A stretch of DNA of 61,564 nucleotides from Nitrosomonas sp. Nm132 (GCF_900100485.1 NZ_FNDH01000016.1:1-61564), one strand, 5' to 3'. Counted from the stretch's first letter, positions 16,320 to 26,486 are shown. The notes: generated by a model from the letters alone, not told the origin. A program made the numbers and translations.

Positions 16320-17129
16320 TCAGGTAGCAAAACGATAAGAAGTCGGTTTGGGTGGAGAGCCTGTTGATACTGTTAATATCTCATAACCGTTCTCGGTAAC
16401 CAGCACTGTATGTTCCCATTGAGCTGATAAGCTGCGATCTTTAGTAATAACTGTCCAACCATCTGGTAGGGAACGGATAGCTGCCTTACCCGCATTGATC
16501 ATAGGTTCTACTGTAAAAATCATTCCAGGTTTAAGCATTAGACCTGTTCCAGGACGCCCATAATGAAGAACCTGTGGTTCCTCGTGAAATTTTGCACCAA
16601 TACCATGGCCACAAAACTCTTTCACTACGCTATAACCAGCACCCTCAGCTATCCGCTGAATAGCATGACCAATATCACCCAAGTGTTTTCCAGGTCTGAT
16701 TTCTTCTATCCCTTGCCACATCGATTCATAAGTCACCTCACACAAGCGCTTAGCCTGTATCGATGGCTGCCCAACATAATACATCCGGCTGGTATCTCCA
16801 TGATAACTATTATAGATTACCGTTACATCAATATTGACAATATCTCCTCCCTTCAATTTTTTATCCCCTGGAACACCATGACATACCTGATGGTTAATTG
16901 AGGTACAAATTGATTTTGGAAAAGGACTGTGCCCTGGGGGAGCGTAATTAAGTGGCGCAGGTATAGTTTTTTGAACATCAACCATATAGTTGTGGCAAAG
17001 CCTATCAAGTTCACCAGTCGTAATTCCCGGAACAACATAGGGTGTAATGTAATCGAGCACCTCGGATGCTAATCTTCCAGCTATCCGCATTTTTTCAATT
17101 TCTTCAAGGGTTTTTATATGAACCGTCAC
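16320..17129 (-). CDS. map: Methionine aminopeptidase, type I
   Basis: 269 residues from GTG 17129. The protein then begins TVHIKTLEEIEKMRIAG as in the family; a TTG seven codons upstream is the only longer start and is less likely, and GGAAG precedes the GTG at short distance. Metal ligands fall in NIDVTVIYNSYHGDTSRM (two Asp), GHGIG (His), FTVEPMI (Glu) and QWEHTVLV (Glu). The enzyme removes N-terminal Met from new proteins. It is separate here from rpsB, next to which it often lies. Confidence 0.93.
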   Translation of the reverse strand: MTVHIKTLEEIEKMRIAGRLASEVLDYITPYVVPGITTGELDRLCHNYMVDVQKTIPAPLNYAPPGHSPFPKSICTSINHQVCHGVPGDKKLKGGDIVNIDVTVIYNSYHGDTSRMYYVGQPSIQAKRLCEVTYESMWQGIEEIRPGKHLGDIGHAIQRIAEGAGYSVVKEFCGHGIGAKFHEEPQVLHYGRPGTGLMLKPGMIFTVEPMINAGKAAIRSLPDGWTVITKDRSLSAQWEHTVLVTENGYEILTVSTGSPPKPTSYRFAT

Positions 17130-17205
17130 AATTTCTTCCAAGGAATCCAACTATTACATAAAATAAATTTTTCATTTTTTATATTTTAGAGCTTACTACT
17201 TGTTT

Positions 17206-17805
17206 CTAGAAGCGCTCACATTCGGTTATTTCTAGTTTACTATCAGGAAATTGCTGTGCAAGCATAAAAATTTTTTCTTTCACTTCCTTTGTCGGTTCGC
17301 GAATAACGAATTTTACTTGCTCCAAACTCAACCTCCTCATATTTACGTTTAAAATACCCTTGCTTTTTAATTCTTCTATTAATTGTGTCGCTAAAGATCG
17401 TTCACGTAGCATGCCAAATGATATTGCGTTATGCCACTGACTATGCTCATTATTTTGAATATACTGGTAAGGTATATTGAATTTTTGTAGCTTATTAATT
17501 TGCCTTTTAATTTCACGCTCTGTTTTGGAGGAAGGAATATATACCCAATACACAATAATCTCACCCGCGGGTAACTCACTTAAGTAACTATCTAATTCCA
17601 ATTCTGAAATATTATTTTTGATTCGCTGCAAATCAATACCAAATAAATTTCCCCATTTTAAGCATGCTACTCGTGAGGGTAATAATCTTATTTCTTCTAA
17701 ATATGATTGCGTAATATGTACTTTATTTGTTTGATTCGATTCTAGCTGAATGATCATCAAAAAAACTATGTTAACAAGCAATAATAAGAAGAAAAATATT
17801 TTCAT
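17206..17805 (-). CDS. SPOR-like domain membrane-anchored protein
   Basis: 199 residues. An N-terminal hydrophobic segment (about 3-18) is followed by a charged region and a domain with SPOR character: EIIVYWVYIPSSKTEREI, then QINKLQKFNIPYQYI, ISFGMLRERSLATQLIEEL and GILNVNMRRL, i.e. the strand-helix repeats in which SPOR domains bind denuded peptidoglycan. Similarity is by pattern, so the family call is moderate. It is divergent from the cytochrome c4 gene with about 120 bp between them. Confidence 0.6.
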   Translation of the reverse strand: MKIFFFLLLLVNIVFLMIIQLESNQTNKVHITQSYLEEIRLLPSRVACLKWGNLFGIDLQRIKNNISELELDSYLSELPAGEIIVYWVYIPSSKTEREIKRQINKLQKFNIPYQYIQNNEHSQWHNAISFGMLRERSLATQLIEELKSKGILNVNMRRLSLEQVKFVIREPTKEVKEKIFMLAQQFPDSKLEITECERF

Positions 17806-17923
17806 TCTGATGGATTATTAGCTATGACCGTTTACTGTTATTAATAAACCTTGTTAGAATGCGTTACTGAATACAGCGCTTTTCTTTTTATGAAAACCTT
17901 AAAAACCTTAAAATCTTCAAAAT

Positions 17924-18568
17924 ATGAAATTCATTAAAAATACTGCAGTCGTTTTTGCATTTATATTTTCAAATCAAGTTTTTGCCGATACATCTAATGC
18001 TCATGGTGATCCTGAAAAAGGCAAAGAAATTGCTATGGGTGTTTGTTCTGGCTGCCATAATGCCGATGGCAATAGCGTTATCCCAAGCAACCCGACTCTT
18101 GCTGGCCAGCATGCAGAGTATATCACCAAGCAACTAATGGATTTCAAGGTGGAAGGTGATTCACCGGCAAAACGCGATAATCCGACGATGGCCTCCATGG
18201 TTGCAGCATTAACTGTAGATGACATGAAGAATCTTAGTGCCTACTATGCTCAACAAAAGACCAAAGTTGAAACTATTAGTGATGGCGGTAAATCATTACT
18301 AGAAATAGGCAAAAGAGTCTATGATGGCGGTAATTTAGAACATAATGTACCAGCTTGCTCAAGCTGTCATTCCCCTAACGGCGCAGGTATTCCTCCTCAT
18401 TATCCTAAACTCGCAGGCCAGCATACAATCTACACGATTTCGCAATTAGAAGCATTTCGTCAGGGAAGTCGTGCCAACGACAAAAATCAAGAGATGCAAA
18501 AGGTTGTATTGCGCATGAGTGCGCAGGAAATGAAGGCTGTAGCTGAATATATTGCAACGTTACAGTAG
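17924..18568 (+). CDS. Dihaem cytochrome c4
   Basis: 214 residues with a signal peptide probably cut after VFA (residue 21). Two haem c sites, C41SGCH45 and C145SSCH149, stand in two homologous halves, each with a GDPEKGKE/GKRVYDGG-type start, a P.LAGQH.EY/IY segment and a later Met for axial ligation. This is the cytochrome c4 layout: a periplasmic, usually membrane-attached electron carrier to the terminal oxidase. It is monocistronic, and the hairpin at 18603-18640 lies behind it. Confidence 0.93.
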   Translation: MKFIKNTAVVFAFIFSNQVFADTSNAHGDPEKGKEIAMGVCSGCHNADGNSVIPSNPTLAGQHAEYITKQLMDFKVEGDSPAKRDNPTMASMVAALTVDDMKNLSAYYAQQKTKVETISDGGKSLLEIGKRVYDGGNLEHNVPACSSCHSPNGAGIPPHYPKLAGQHTIYTISQLEAFRQGSRANDKNQEMQKVVLRMSAQEMKAVAEYIATLQ

Positions 18569-18602
18569 ATCAAAATTCTGTTGTAAAGATTAAAAAATAA
18601 TT

Positions 18603-18640
18603 GTTAAGTTACCCCGTTGGTATTACCGGAGTAACTTAAC
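18603..18640 (-). terminator. Intrinsic terminator of hemL (possibly two-way)
   Basis: A stem of 14 bp with one mismatch (GTTAAGTTAC outer part perfect; arms 18603-18616 and 18627-18640) and a 10-nt loop. Read on the minus strand it is followed by AATTATTTTTTAA, as expected for hemL termination. It also lies 34 bp after the cytochrome c4 stop and may serve both convergent genes. Confidence 0.65.
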
Positions 18641-18644
18641 ACTT

Positions 18645-19931
18645 CTATAATACCCAAGAACTAAAAATACGATCTGCTGCAAACAGTGTTTTGTCTATAT
18701 CTTCATTATTGTGCATAATCGAGACAAAACCAGCCTCAAATGCAGATGGTGCAAAATAAATACCTTCTTGTAACATCGCATGAAAAAAGCGATTAAATGC
18801 TTCTTTATCGCATGCCATTACATCTGAAAAACTCTTGGGTAGTTCCTTACAAAAATATAAGCCAAACATTCCACCTACTGACTGAGCACAAAAATCCACG
18901 CTATGTTTATTGGCAGCAACAGTTAATCCTTGAGTCAGTTGATGAGTTTGAGCCGCAAGTGTTTCATAAAACCCAGGTACTTGCACTTCTCTTAACGTGG
19001 CTAATCCAGCAGCAACTGCCACTGGATTACCTGATAAGGTACCTGCTTGATATACTGAACCAAGGGGAGCTAAACATTGCATAATATCCCGCCGCCCTCC
19101 GAATGCAGCCATAGGCATACCTCCCCCTATCACTTTACCAAGTATCGTCAGGTCAGGTTTAATCTGGTAAAGTCCTTGGGCACATTCCAGACCTACGCGA
19201 AATCCCGTCATGACTTCGTCAAAAATCAGTACGCTAGCATGTTTTGTACATAGCCTTCTCAAGGCCGCTAAGAAATCCGGCTCTGCTTTTACCAGATTCA
19301 TATTACCTGCGACTGGCTCAACGATAACAGCGGCAATTTCCTTGCCAATTTCATTAAAGATCTTTTCCAGGCCATCGACATCGTTATAACTTAATACTAG
19401 GGTATGGGCTGCAGTCTCAGGTGGAACACCGGCTGAACTTGGATGACCAAAAGTCAATGCACCAGAACCTGCTTTTACCAATAAGGCATCATCATGACCA
19501 TGATAGCATCCCTCAAATTTAATGATGCGGCTTCTACCTGTATAGCCTCGTGCTAAACGAATAGCGCTCATCCCAGCTTCAGTACCTGAACTCACCAAAC
19601 GTACCTGCTCTATTGAAGGGAGCAATCCGCAGAGAAGTTCAGCAATTTCCAATTCTGCTTCAGTGGGAGCCCCAAAGGATAATCCATTCTGTGCCGCTTC
19701 CTGAACTGCTTTAACCACTTTTGGATGAGCATGACCAAGGATAAGTGGCCCCCATGAGCCGACATAATCTATGTAGGATTTTCCATCCACATCCCAGAAA
19801 TAGGCGCCCTGACCACGTTTGAAAAAAACAGGCGTGCCGCCAACAGATTTAAAAGCGCGCACAGGCGAGTTCACACCGCCAGGAATATATTTTTGGGAAG
19901 ATTCATATAATTGTTGATTAAGTGAAGTCAT
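18645..19931 (-). CDS. hemL: Glutamate-1-semialdehyde 2,1-aminomutase
   Basis: 428 residues. GSA-aminomutase features: [11 protein letters not shown] near the start, [41 protein letters not shown] and the PLP lysine in [18 protein letters not shown]. It converts glutamate-1-semialdehyde to 5-aminolevulinate, the tetrapyrrole precursor needed for the many haem proteins of such a cell. It is last in thiD-thiE-hemL, 14 bp after thiE. Confidence 0.97.
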   Translation of the reverse strand: MTSLNQQLYESSQKYIPGGVNSPVRAFKSVGGTPVFFKRGQGAYFWDVDGKSYIDYVGSWGPLILGHAHPKVVKAVQEAAQNGLSFGAPTEAELEIAELLCGLLPSIEQVRLVSSGTEAGMSAIRLARGYTGRSRIIKFEGCYHGHDDALLVKAGSGALTFGHPSSAGVPPETAAHTLVLSYNDVDGLEKIFNEIGKEIAAVIVEPVAGNMNLVKAEPDFLAALRRLCTKHASVLIFDEVMTGFRVGLECAQGLYQIKPDLTILGKVIGGGMPMAAFGGRRDIMQCLAPLGSVYQAGTLSGNPVAVAAGLATLREVQVPGFYETLAAQTHQLTQGLTVAANKHSVDFCAQSVGGMFGLYFCKELPKSFSDVMACDKEAFNRFFHAMLQEGIYFAPSAFEAGFVSIMHNNEDIDKTLFAADRIFSSWVL

Positions 19932-19945
19932 TTACTTACTCGTTA

Positions 19946-20599
19946 TTAGGATGAAGAAGAAAAAGTCTGATCAGTTTTCAAAAATAACTGGGTAAAATTT
20001 TTTGCTACGGATCGAATATTTTGAGCGCCATATAACCCATGACTAACCGCGATAGAATCACTTCCATGATTGATCAGTGAAGCGGCATTTGCCAAAGTAA
20101 TGCCACCAATTGCAACGATGGGGATGCCCAGTTTATTCTTTGCTTCAGATAACAAATCAGTTGATGCTCTTACTGTATTAGTTTTAGTTTTTGAGTGGAA
20201 AAAAGCACCAAATGCGACATAATCAGCTCCCTGTCTTTCTGCCTCAAGAGCCAATTCGAGTTGATTATAGCAGGACACACCAATAATTTTATTTTGTCCT
20301 AAATAATTCCTAGCATCACAAATAGCGATATCTTCTTTTCCAACATGCACCCCATCTGCGTCGACCTCTATGGCCAGATCATAATGATCATTAATGATAA
20401 AAAAAACATTGTGTTGCTTGCAAAGTCTGGCTAGTGCTCTTGCCTGATGTAGTCGCAATATAGAATCAGCGATTTTATTTCGATATTGAACATATTGAAC
20501 GCCAGCCAGGAGGATTTGTTGTGTCATTGCACATAGTTGCACCGTATCAGCTATGTCGGGTGTAATAGCATATAAGCCATTAATTCCATAAGAAATCAT
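19946..20599 (-). CDS. thiE: Thiamine-phosphate synthase
   Basis: 217 residues of the ThiE TIM barrel: GLYAITPD at the start, [42 protein letters not shown] and [14 protein letters not shown]. It joins hydroxymethylpyrimidine pyrophosphate and the thiazole phosphate to thiamine phosphate. It follows thiD by 9 bp, and hemL follows it by 14 bp. No TPP riboswitch was seen upstream of thiD. Confidence 0.95.
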   Translation of the reverse strand: MISYGINGLYAITPDIADTVQLCAMTQQILLAGVQYVQYRNKIADSILRLHQARALARLCKQHNVFFIINDHYDLAIEVDADGVHVGKEDIAICDARNYLGQNKIIGVSCYNQLELALEAERQGADYVAFGAFFHSKTKTNTVRASTDLLSEAKNKLGIPIVAIGGITLANAASLINHGSDSIAVSHGLYGAQNIRSVAKNFTQLFLKTDQTFSSSS

Positions 20600-20608
20600 T
20601 GAGAATCA

Positions 20609-21439
20609 CTACTTTCCTTCTTCTACTTTATCTTCATCACACGCCCAGAAGAATCTATCTGGCAGGTATTGACCCATCCCGGGACGAAATCCTGATTTCA
20701 GGGCATGCCAAGTATAGTCTTGCGCTTCATAAACACTTTCAGCAATCGGCAAACCATGTGCGAGAGAAGCAGCAATTGCTGATGACAACGTACAGCCCGA
20801 TCCATGGTAAGCACTGGGCAATCGCTGCCACTCATCTGAACGGACAACACCTCCAGAATCATACAATGTATTAATTACTTTGACGGTATTTTCATGAGTA
20901 CCTGTAATCAAGGCATATTCGCACCCCATCTGCAATAGACGGTCTGCACTCTGCCTCAAATCAATAATCTCCAATTCGTCCTCATTCTCAAGCACCAGTC
21001 GCCTTGCTTCTATGCTGTTTGGTGTAATAATCGTAACTTGCGGAATCAATAAATCACGAATAGCTGTGATTATTTGCTCATTAGCGAGTGGATCGCCGCG
21101 ACCAGAGGCAAGAATCGGATCAAGAACTACCGGAATATTTGGGTAATCGGCAATTATTTCAGCTATGGCTACGACAGCTTCAACACTGCCGAGCAAGCCT
21201 ATTTTGAAAGCGTCTACTGGCATATCTTCAAGCACGATACGAGCTTGATCTGCAACCCACTCAGAATCTAATGACATTATATTCTCAACACCAACAGTGT
21301 CTTGAATGGTCACCGCAGTGATGACGGAAAGTGGGTGACAACCCATACTTGCTAATGTGAGAATATCAGCTTGTATACCTGCGCCACCGCTTGGGTCGCT
21401 TGCAGCAAATGATAATACTTTTGGGGGTGGTTGAGACAT
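20609..21439 (-). CDS. thiD: Hydroxymethylpyrimidine/phosphomethylpyrimidine kinase
   Basis: 276 residues: FAASDPSGGAGIQADILTL at the start, the ITAVTIQDT segment, VLDPILASGRGDPLA, and YHGSGCTLSSAIAASLAHG with the anion-hole and catalytic Cys region of ribokinase-like PfkB folds. It phosphorylates HMP and HMP-P for thiamine synthesis. It is first in thiD-thiE-hemL and divergent from rubredoxin, so the 50-bp gap must hold both promoters. Confidence 0.95.
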   Translation of the reverse strand: MSQPPPKVLSFAASDPSGGAGIQADILTLASMGCHPLSVITAVTIQDTVGVENIMSLDSEWVADQARIVLEDMPVDAFKIGLLGSVEAVVAIAEIIADYPNIPVVLDPILASGRGDPLANEQIITAIRDLLIPQVTIITPNSIEARRLVLENEDELEIIDLRQSADRLLQMGCEYALITGTHENTVKVINTLYDSGGVVRSDEWQRLPSAYHGSGCTLSSAIAASLAHGLPIAESVYEAQDYTWHALKSGFRPGMGQYLPDRFFWACDEDKVEEGK

Positions 21440-21491
21440 GCAATAATACCGTAAAATATAATTTTAACTTAAAAGGATGTTTCTATCTATC

Positions 21492-21680
21492 ATGTCAGCC
21501 GATGAAAATCAGGTTTATCACCGATACATGTGTTTGATCTGTGGTTATATCTATGACGAAGCCGAAGGTGCGCCGCAAGAAGGGATTCCTCCTGGAACAC
21601 GATGGGAAGATGTGCCGATTAATTGGACTTGCCCTGAATGTGGGGCGCGTAAAGAAGACTTCGAAATGATAAAAATATAA
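21492..21680 (+). CDS. Rubredoxin
   Basis: 62 residues from ATG 21492, chosen because it gives the normal length; an ATG five codons upstream (21477) overlaps the AAGG site. The iron is bound by two CxxC pairs, [14 protein letters not shown] and [16 protein letters not shown]. Rubredoxins carry single electrons in the cytosol, for example to oxygen-detoxifying or hydroxylating enzymes. The stop overlaps the gloA start as TAATG, so the two are translated together. Confidence 0.93.
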   Translation: MSADENQVYHRYMCLICGYIYDEAEGAPQEGIPPGTRWEDVPINWTCPECGARKEDFEMIKI

Positions 21681-22063
21681 TGCGCATACTTCACACGATG
21701 TTGAGAGTAGGTAATCTCGAAAAATCTATTCATTTTTATACCAATATTTTGGGTATGAAAATCTTGCGCCAGAAAGAATACCCAGATGGAAAATTCACAC
21801 TGGTATTTATCGGTTATCAAAATGAATCAGAAGGGAGTGTTTTAGAATTAACCTATAATTGGGGAATAGAAAAATATGTTCTTGGAACAGCTTTTGGTCA
21901 TATTGCAATAGAAGTAGATGATGCTTATGAAGCATGTGAAAAAATAAAAAAACTGGGAGGTAAAGTAACGCGTGAAGCTGGTCCAATGAAACATGGTTCT
22001 ACCATTATCGCATTTGTTGAAGATCCAGATAGTTATAAAATTGAGCTTATTCAAAAAAAGTGA
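21680..22063 (+). CDS. gloA: Lactoylglutathione lyase (glyoxalase I)
   Basis: 127 residues, one glyoxalase fold pair: [20 protein letters not shown] with metal ligand H5, VLELTYNWG with a Glu ligand, [10 protein letters not shown] with the second His, and [15 protein letters not shown] with the last Glu. It isomerises the methylglyoxal-glutathione adduct to S-lactoylglutathione. It shares one base with the rubredoxin stop. An AT-rich 180-bp stretch without genes follows. Confidence 0.93.
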   Translation: MRILHTMLRVGNLEKSIHFYTNILGMKILRQKEYPDGKFTLVFIGYQNESEGSVLELTYNWGIEKYVLGTAFGHIAIEVDDAYEACEKIKKLGGKVTREAGPMKHGSTIIAFVEDPDSYKIELIQKK

Positions 22064-22116
22064 AATGAAAATGAATTAGTATATTAATAAACTATATAAA
22101 GATCATCAAACCATCT

Positions 22117-22210
22117 AATTGCTGTTACCAAGATTGAAGATAATGCTAAAAGATATTTAACATATATTAATAATTAGCTAATTTAGAAATCGTTGGTAAT
22201 AGCAGCAATT
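22117..22210. terminator. Imperfect long inverted repeat between convergent genes
   Basis: AATTGCTGTTACCAA at 22117-22131 is matched inverted, with a 3-nt bulge and one mismatch, by 22193-22210; on the plus strand ATTTTTGATG follows. The arms are about 60 nt apart. It lies between gloA and the convergent RsmI-like gene, so a terminator is plausible but not secure. Confidence 0.35.
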
Positions 22211-22243
22211 ATTTTTGATGAGTGTAAAGAGAATTTCTCCAAG

Positions 22244-22951
22244 TTATCTGCACAATAAAAAGACCGTAGGTTTCTTATTAATTTCTGGTAGATAACTTCT
22301 CCATGCCTTAATCTTTTTTGTGACAATATATTGATCCTTTAAAGTAAGATTGCTGGCAATACATAAATCAGTCTCATCACTACAATTTTGAACTAATATT
22401 TCAAGAAATTTTTGATTTCGATATGGGGTTTCTATAAAGATCTGGGTTTGATTAGTCCTTGCTGATTCTTCATCTAATTGGATAATTTTCTTGATGCGCA
22501 GTTCGTTTTTAATAGGTAAATAACCATGAAAACGAAAACCCTGCCCATTCAATCCAGATGCCATTAATGCCAATAAAATGGATGATGGCCCCACAAGCGG
22601 AACAATAGATGCATGCTTTTGATGAGCAGCTCGCACGAGATTAGCACCTGGATCAGCAACGGCCGGGCAACCCGCTTCTGATAATAGTCCTATATCATTT
22701 CCTGCAAGTAATGGTTCAAGTAGCTGATCGATTTCGTTTAAGCCGGTATGTTCATTCAAGACCTGCATTTCAATTTCCTGTAAAGGCCGTATACATCCAA
22801 TTCGTTTCAGAAAATGCCTAGCAGTCTTTGGATGCTCAACAATAAAATATTTGAGTCTAGCAATACGTTGCTGCACATTTGCAGGAATGATCTCAGCAAG
22901 CTCTACTTCTCCTAATGGAGCTGGTATAAGGAAAAGTGTGCCAGGATGCAT
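22244..22951 (-). CDS. Tetrapyrrole-methylase-fold SAM methyltransferase, RsmI-like
   Basis: 235 residues: GTLFLIPAPLGEVEL at the start, VEHPKTARHFLKR, DIGLLSEAGCPAVADPG and VPLVGPSSILLALMASG, as in the RsmI branch of the tetrapyrrole methylase family. RsmI 2'-O-methylates C1402 of 16S rRNA. The protein is shorter than true RsmI (about 280 residues), lacks its C-terminal extension and has LGEVE where RsmI has LGNLED, so it is probably the shorter paralogue whose substrate is not known. It is monocistronic or follows apaG (36 bp gap). Confidence 0.75.
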   Translation of the reverse strand: MHPGTLFLIPAPLGEVELAEIIPANVQQRIARLKYFIVEHPKTARHFLKRIGCIRPLQEIEMQVLNEHTGLNEIDQLLEPLLAGNDIGLLSEAGCPAVADPGANLVRAAHQKHASIVPLVGPSSILLALMASGLNGQGFRFHGYLPIKNELRIKKIIQLDEESARTNQTQIFIETPYRNQKFLEILVQNCSDETDLCIASNLTLKDQYIVTKKIKAWRSYLPEINKKPTVFLLCR

Positions 22952-22987
22952 ACTGCAGAATATCTCTAAGTAATCGTTGCTATTAAA

Positions 22988-23371
22988 TTAATGGAGCACT
23001 CTTGGAACACTCAAAATGAATTCAGGAATATCTACGGTAAAATGAAAGCCGTCCTCAGCGACCATCTGATAACTACCCTTCATTAAGCCAGCCAGGGAGG
23101 AAATCGCGGTACCGCTGGTATATTCAAAACTATCACCAGGTTTCAGGAGTGGCTGCTCACCTACCACACCCAAACCTCTAACTTCGTGAATATTGCCATC
23201 TCCACTGCTAATAATCCAATGGCGGCTTATTAGCTGTGATGCCACCGTCCCTGTATTGGAAATAGTAATGGTATAGGCAAATACGTGGCGATCTGCTTCT
23301 TCATCTGATTGTTCGGGCAAGTATGTAGTGCGGACCGATACATCAATATCGTATTTTTTCTCGTCATTCAT
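22988..23371 (-). CDS. apaG: ApaG protein
   Basis: 127 residues of a single FN3-like ApaG domain: VSVRTTYLPEQSDEE, FAYTITISNTGTVASQL, SRHWIISSGDG, EVRGLGVVGEQPLLKPG and YTSGTAISSLAGLMKGSY. In enterobacteria it is linked to Co2+ resistance and Mg2+ efflux; its molecular role is unclear. It lies upstream of the RsmI-like gene on the same strand. Confidence 0.95.
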   Translation of the reverse strand: MNDEKKYDIDVSVRTTYLPEQSDEEADRHVFAYTITISNTGTVASQLISRHWIISSGDGNIHEVRGLGVVGEQPLLKPGDSFEYTSGTAISSLAGLMKGSYQMVAEDGFHFTVDIPEFILSVPRVLH

Positions 23372-23502
23372 AATCTATTATATTCCACACATTTTTCAAA
23401 TTACAGCAAGTTGCTTACCTAAATTAAAACTAAATATAACCTCATATTGTAATAGCGTAATCTTAATTAATGCCCTGGTATAAAGTTGAGTAAACTACTT
23501 TC

Positions 23503-24960
23503 CTACTTTCTCCAAAACGCAGCAGTAAATACGATCAACAAAGTATAAAACTCCAGCCTTCCCAATAACATGGCGAAACTGCATATCCAGATCTGAAAAT
23601 CCGTCAAAGAAGCATAGGTAGTGGCTGGCCCGATCTGATTAAGCCCTGGCCCCAGATTATTGATAGATGCAACAGTAGCCGAGAACGCTGTTATTTCATC
23701 CAGGCCACTTAATGTCAGCACCAGAGTCATGAGAATCATGCTCACCAAATAAACAAATAAAAAAACGAACACTGCAAAGATAATTCGATTAGCAACAACA
23801 CTTCTCCCTAGCTTGACAGGTGAAACAGCTTGGGGATGCATAATCGTGATCATCTCACGAAAAAACTGCTGATATAAAATCCTTGCACGGATCATTTTAA
23901 CCCCCCCTCCCGTTGATCCCGAGGAAGTACAAAAGCCGGATAAAAACAGCATCCATAACGGAGCAAATATTGGCCATAAACTATAATCAGCATTACTGTA
24001 TCCGGTAGTCGTCGCAACGGAAACAACATTAAAGGATGCATAGCGCAGTGCTGTTAATGGATCGGTATAAACCCCTGTCAACCACAGATAGCCAGCAAGT
24101 ACTATACAGCTCGCCAATACGATAAAAAAATAAGGCTTTATCTCAGGATCATAGTAATACGGCGAAATACTCCTTGCCCGCCAGACTAAAAAGTGCGTCG
24201 CAAAATTGATACCGCCAATCAGCATGAATATGATTGCAACCAACTCGATTATGGGTGAATCCCAATAGCCATAGCTCGCATCGTGCGAAGAAAAGCCTCC
24301 TAACCCCAGGGTTGTGAATGCATGCATGACCGCATCGAACCAGTTCATTCCCGCTAGCTTATATGCGATCACACAAATCAGCGTAAGCGCCACATACACC
24401 AACCATAGCCCTTTTGCTGTCTCGGCAATGCGAGGTGTCAACTTAGACTCTTTCATGGGACCAGGTATTTCGGCCTTGAGGATCTGTCTACCTCCTACGC
24501 CTAACATGGGCAGAATGGCAACGGCGAGTACGATTAATCCCATACCCCCCAGCCATACCATTTCACCTCGCCACAGATTGATCGAGTAAGGCAGTGTATC
24601 CAGGCCCGTCAAAACCGTTCCACCGGTAGCAGTCAATGCAGATGTTGCTTCATAGTATGCTTTGGCAAAGCTGATTTCCGGAAAAAAACGCAATAAAGGC
24701 AGCATGCCGAAAAAAGGAAGAAGGAGCCAAACCAGCACGACCAATAAAAAACCATCACGGATCTGTAGCTCACGCTTATAGCGACGTGTCATCAATGCGA
24801 TAGCAGCGCCACAGATCAATGTTATCTGAATAGCCCCACCAAAAACAGCAGATGAGCCATCTTCCGACCAGTATGCAATACCGTACGGTACCAGCATCGT
24901 CAGGCCGAATACGAGAATAATTTTACTAAGTATATTGGCAACTGACAAAAAATGATTCAT
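23503..24960 (-). CDS. trkH: Trk potassium uptake protein TrkH
   Basis: 485 residues with about 10-12 membrane segments and the four pore-loop repeats of the TrkH/KtrB superfamily, e.g. TSALTATGGTVLTG, HAFTTLGLGGFSSHD, SVATTTGYSNAD and SINNLGPGLNQIGP. It forms the K+ channel in the inner membrane and is gated by TrkA. It starts 11 bp after trkA, so the two form one operon. A G7 run encodes the glycines of the SGSTGGGVKM segment. Confidence 0.96.
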   Translation of the reverse strand: MNHFLSVANILSKIILVFGLTMLVPYGIAYWSEDGSSAVFGGAIQITLICGAAIALMTRRYKRELQIRDGFLLVVLVWLLLPFFGMLPLLRFFPEISFAKAYYEATSALTATGGTVLTGLDTLPYSINLWRGEMVWLGGMGLIVLAVAILPMLGVGGRQILKAEIPGPMKESKLTPRIAETAKGLWLVYVALTLICVIAYKLAGMNWFDAVMHAFTTLGLGGFSSHDASYGYWDSPIIELVAIIFMLIGGINFATHFLVWRARSISPYYYDPEIKPYFFIVLASCIVLAGYLWLTGVYTDPLTALRYASFNVVSVATTTGYSNADYSLWPIFAPLWMLFLSGFCTSSGSTGGGVKMIRARILYQQFFREMITIMHPQAVSPVKLGRSVVANRIIFAVFVFLFVYLVSMILMTLVLTLSGLDEITAFSATVASINNLGPGLNQIGPATTYASLTDFQIWICSFAMLLGRLEFYTLLIVFTAAFWRK

Positions 24961-24971
24961 AAAGCGATCAA

Positions 24972-26420
24972 TTATAAAAAGGATGCGCTAACCTGAAATA
25001 ACCTTTCAATTTGCCGAATCATTTTCTTATTGACAACAAACAGGATTACGTGATCATCTGATTCAATAACTGTATCGTGGTGTGCAATAATGACGCATGC
25101 CTTATCCTGATCTTCGATAGGGATATCTTCACCAATATCGCGTGTACTCATCCATCTCTTGTCCTTGAGTGGTAAACCACGCACGATAGCACCGATCGTT
25201 GCACCCTTTGGCAATTTGATATCTTCTATTTTGCGCCCTACTACATTGGATGATTGGGTATCGCCATGCGCCACCACTTCAAGCGCTTCAGCTGCTCCTC
25301 GGCGCAAGCTATGAACTGCTGCCACATCACCCTGCCGAACGTAAGCAAGTAATGAACCGATCGTTACTTGTGCAGGTGAAATTGCAATATCGATTCTATC
25401 GCTTTGAACCAAATCGACATATACACTTCGGTTGATCAGAGCAATCACCTTATGCGCGCCCATACGTTTAGCCAACAATGATGCCATGATGTTATTCTCA
25501 TCATCATTGGTCAGTGCACAAAATACATCCATTTCAGCTATATTCTCACTCTCCAGCAATTCTTCATCCGTGACATCACCATGCAGCACCAATGCATTTT
25601 GTAGATCCTGGGCCAGAAGCTCACATACCTTGCCATCACGTTCGATGATCCTGACTTGATAATCTTTCTCCAGCGCTTCTGCAAGACGTCTGCCAATCTT
25701 CCCGCCTCCTGCAATCATGACACGCTTGACCGGTTTATCCATGCTGCGTAATTCACTCATTACGACCCGAATATCCTTAGTCGCCGCGATAAAGAAAACT
25801 TCATCTCCAGCCTCAATGACAGTGTTTCCTTCAGGAATAATGGGACGATCTTTGCGGAATATCGCTGCTACCCGTGTATCGACATTGGGGACATGCTTGC
25901 GTAATTCCCGTAATGGATGTCCTACCAGAGGCCCTCCTTGCAGTGCTCTCACAGCGACCAGGCTTACTTTACCCGAAGCAAAATCAAGCACCTGTAATGC
26001 TTCTGGAAATTCAATTAACTTCTCAATATATTGAGTCAGTATCTGCTCAGGGTAAATAGCATAATCGACACAGAAATTTTGCTGTGAAAAGATATCAGGA
26101 TGCTCTAGATAATCGCTCGCACGAATTCGAGCAATTTTGGTAGGCGTATTAAATAAGCTGGCAGCAATCTTACAGGCTACCAGATTGATTTCATCACTCT
26201 CGGTAACCGCTAGTACCATATCTGCATCTTCAGCACCCGCCCGTTTAAGCACGGAAGGATGCGATGCATTACCGACTACTGTTCTCAAATCAAAGCGATC
26301 TTGCAATAAGGCAAGTTGATTAGCTGCAATATCAACCACAGTAATATCATTTGCCTCACCTACCAGACTTTCGGCGACAGTAGAACCTACTCGACCAGCT
26401 CCTAGAATGAGAATTTTCAA
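24972..26420 (-). CDS. trkA: Trk system gating protein TrkA
   Basis: 482 residues with two RCK modules: each half starts with an NAD-binding Rossmann motif (MKILILGAGRVGSTVAE and RVMIAGGGKIGRRLAEALE), and each is followed by an RCK_C part (EVFFIAATKDIRVVMSEL and HVILFVVNKKMIRQIERLF). It binds NAD(H)/ATP and controls TrkH. It is first gene of trkA-trkH. The length slightly exceeds the usual 458 residues because of the second C-terminal module. Confidence 0.95.
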   Translation of the reverse strand: MKILILGAGRVGSTVAESLVGEANDITVVDIAANQLALLQDRFDLRTVVGNASHPSVLKRAGAEDADMVLAVTESDEINLVACKIAASLFNTPTKIARIRASDYLEHPDIFSQQNFCVDYAIYPEQILTQYIEKLIEFPEALQVLDFASGKVSLVAVRALQGGPLVGHPLRELRKHVPNVDTRVAAIFRKDRPIIPEGNTVIEAGDEVFFIAATKDIRVVMSELRSMDKPVKRVMIAGGGKIGRRLAEALEKDYQVRIIERDGKVCELLAQDLQNALVLHGDVTDEELLESENIAEMDVFCALTNDDENNIMASLLAKRMGAHKVIALINRSVYVDLVQSDRIDIAISPAQVTIGSLLAYVRQGDVAAVHSLRRGAAEALEVVAHGDTQSSNVVGRKIEDIKLPKGATIGAIVRGLPLKDKRWMSTRDIGEDIPIEDQDKACVIIAHHDTVIESDDHVILFVVNKKMIRQIERLFQVSASFL

Positions 26421-26486
26421 TTCTGCAACCTGTTTCTGGAATAAATATATTAGAAAGCTTGCAAAAGCATCTTACAGCGCAGCAAT

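Noticed and set aside
21440..21491. TPP riboswitch before thiD
   Set aside because: The gap is about 50 bp and has no THI-box features.
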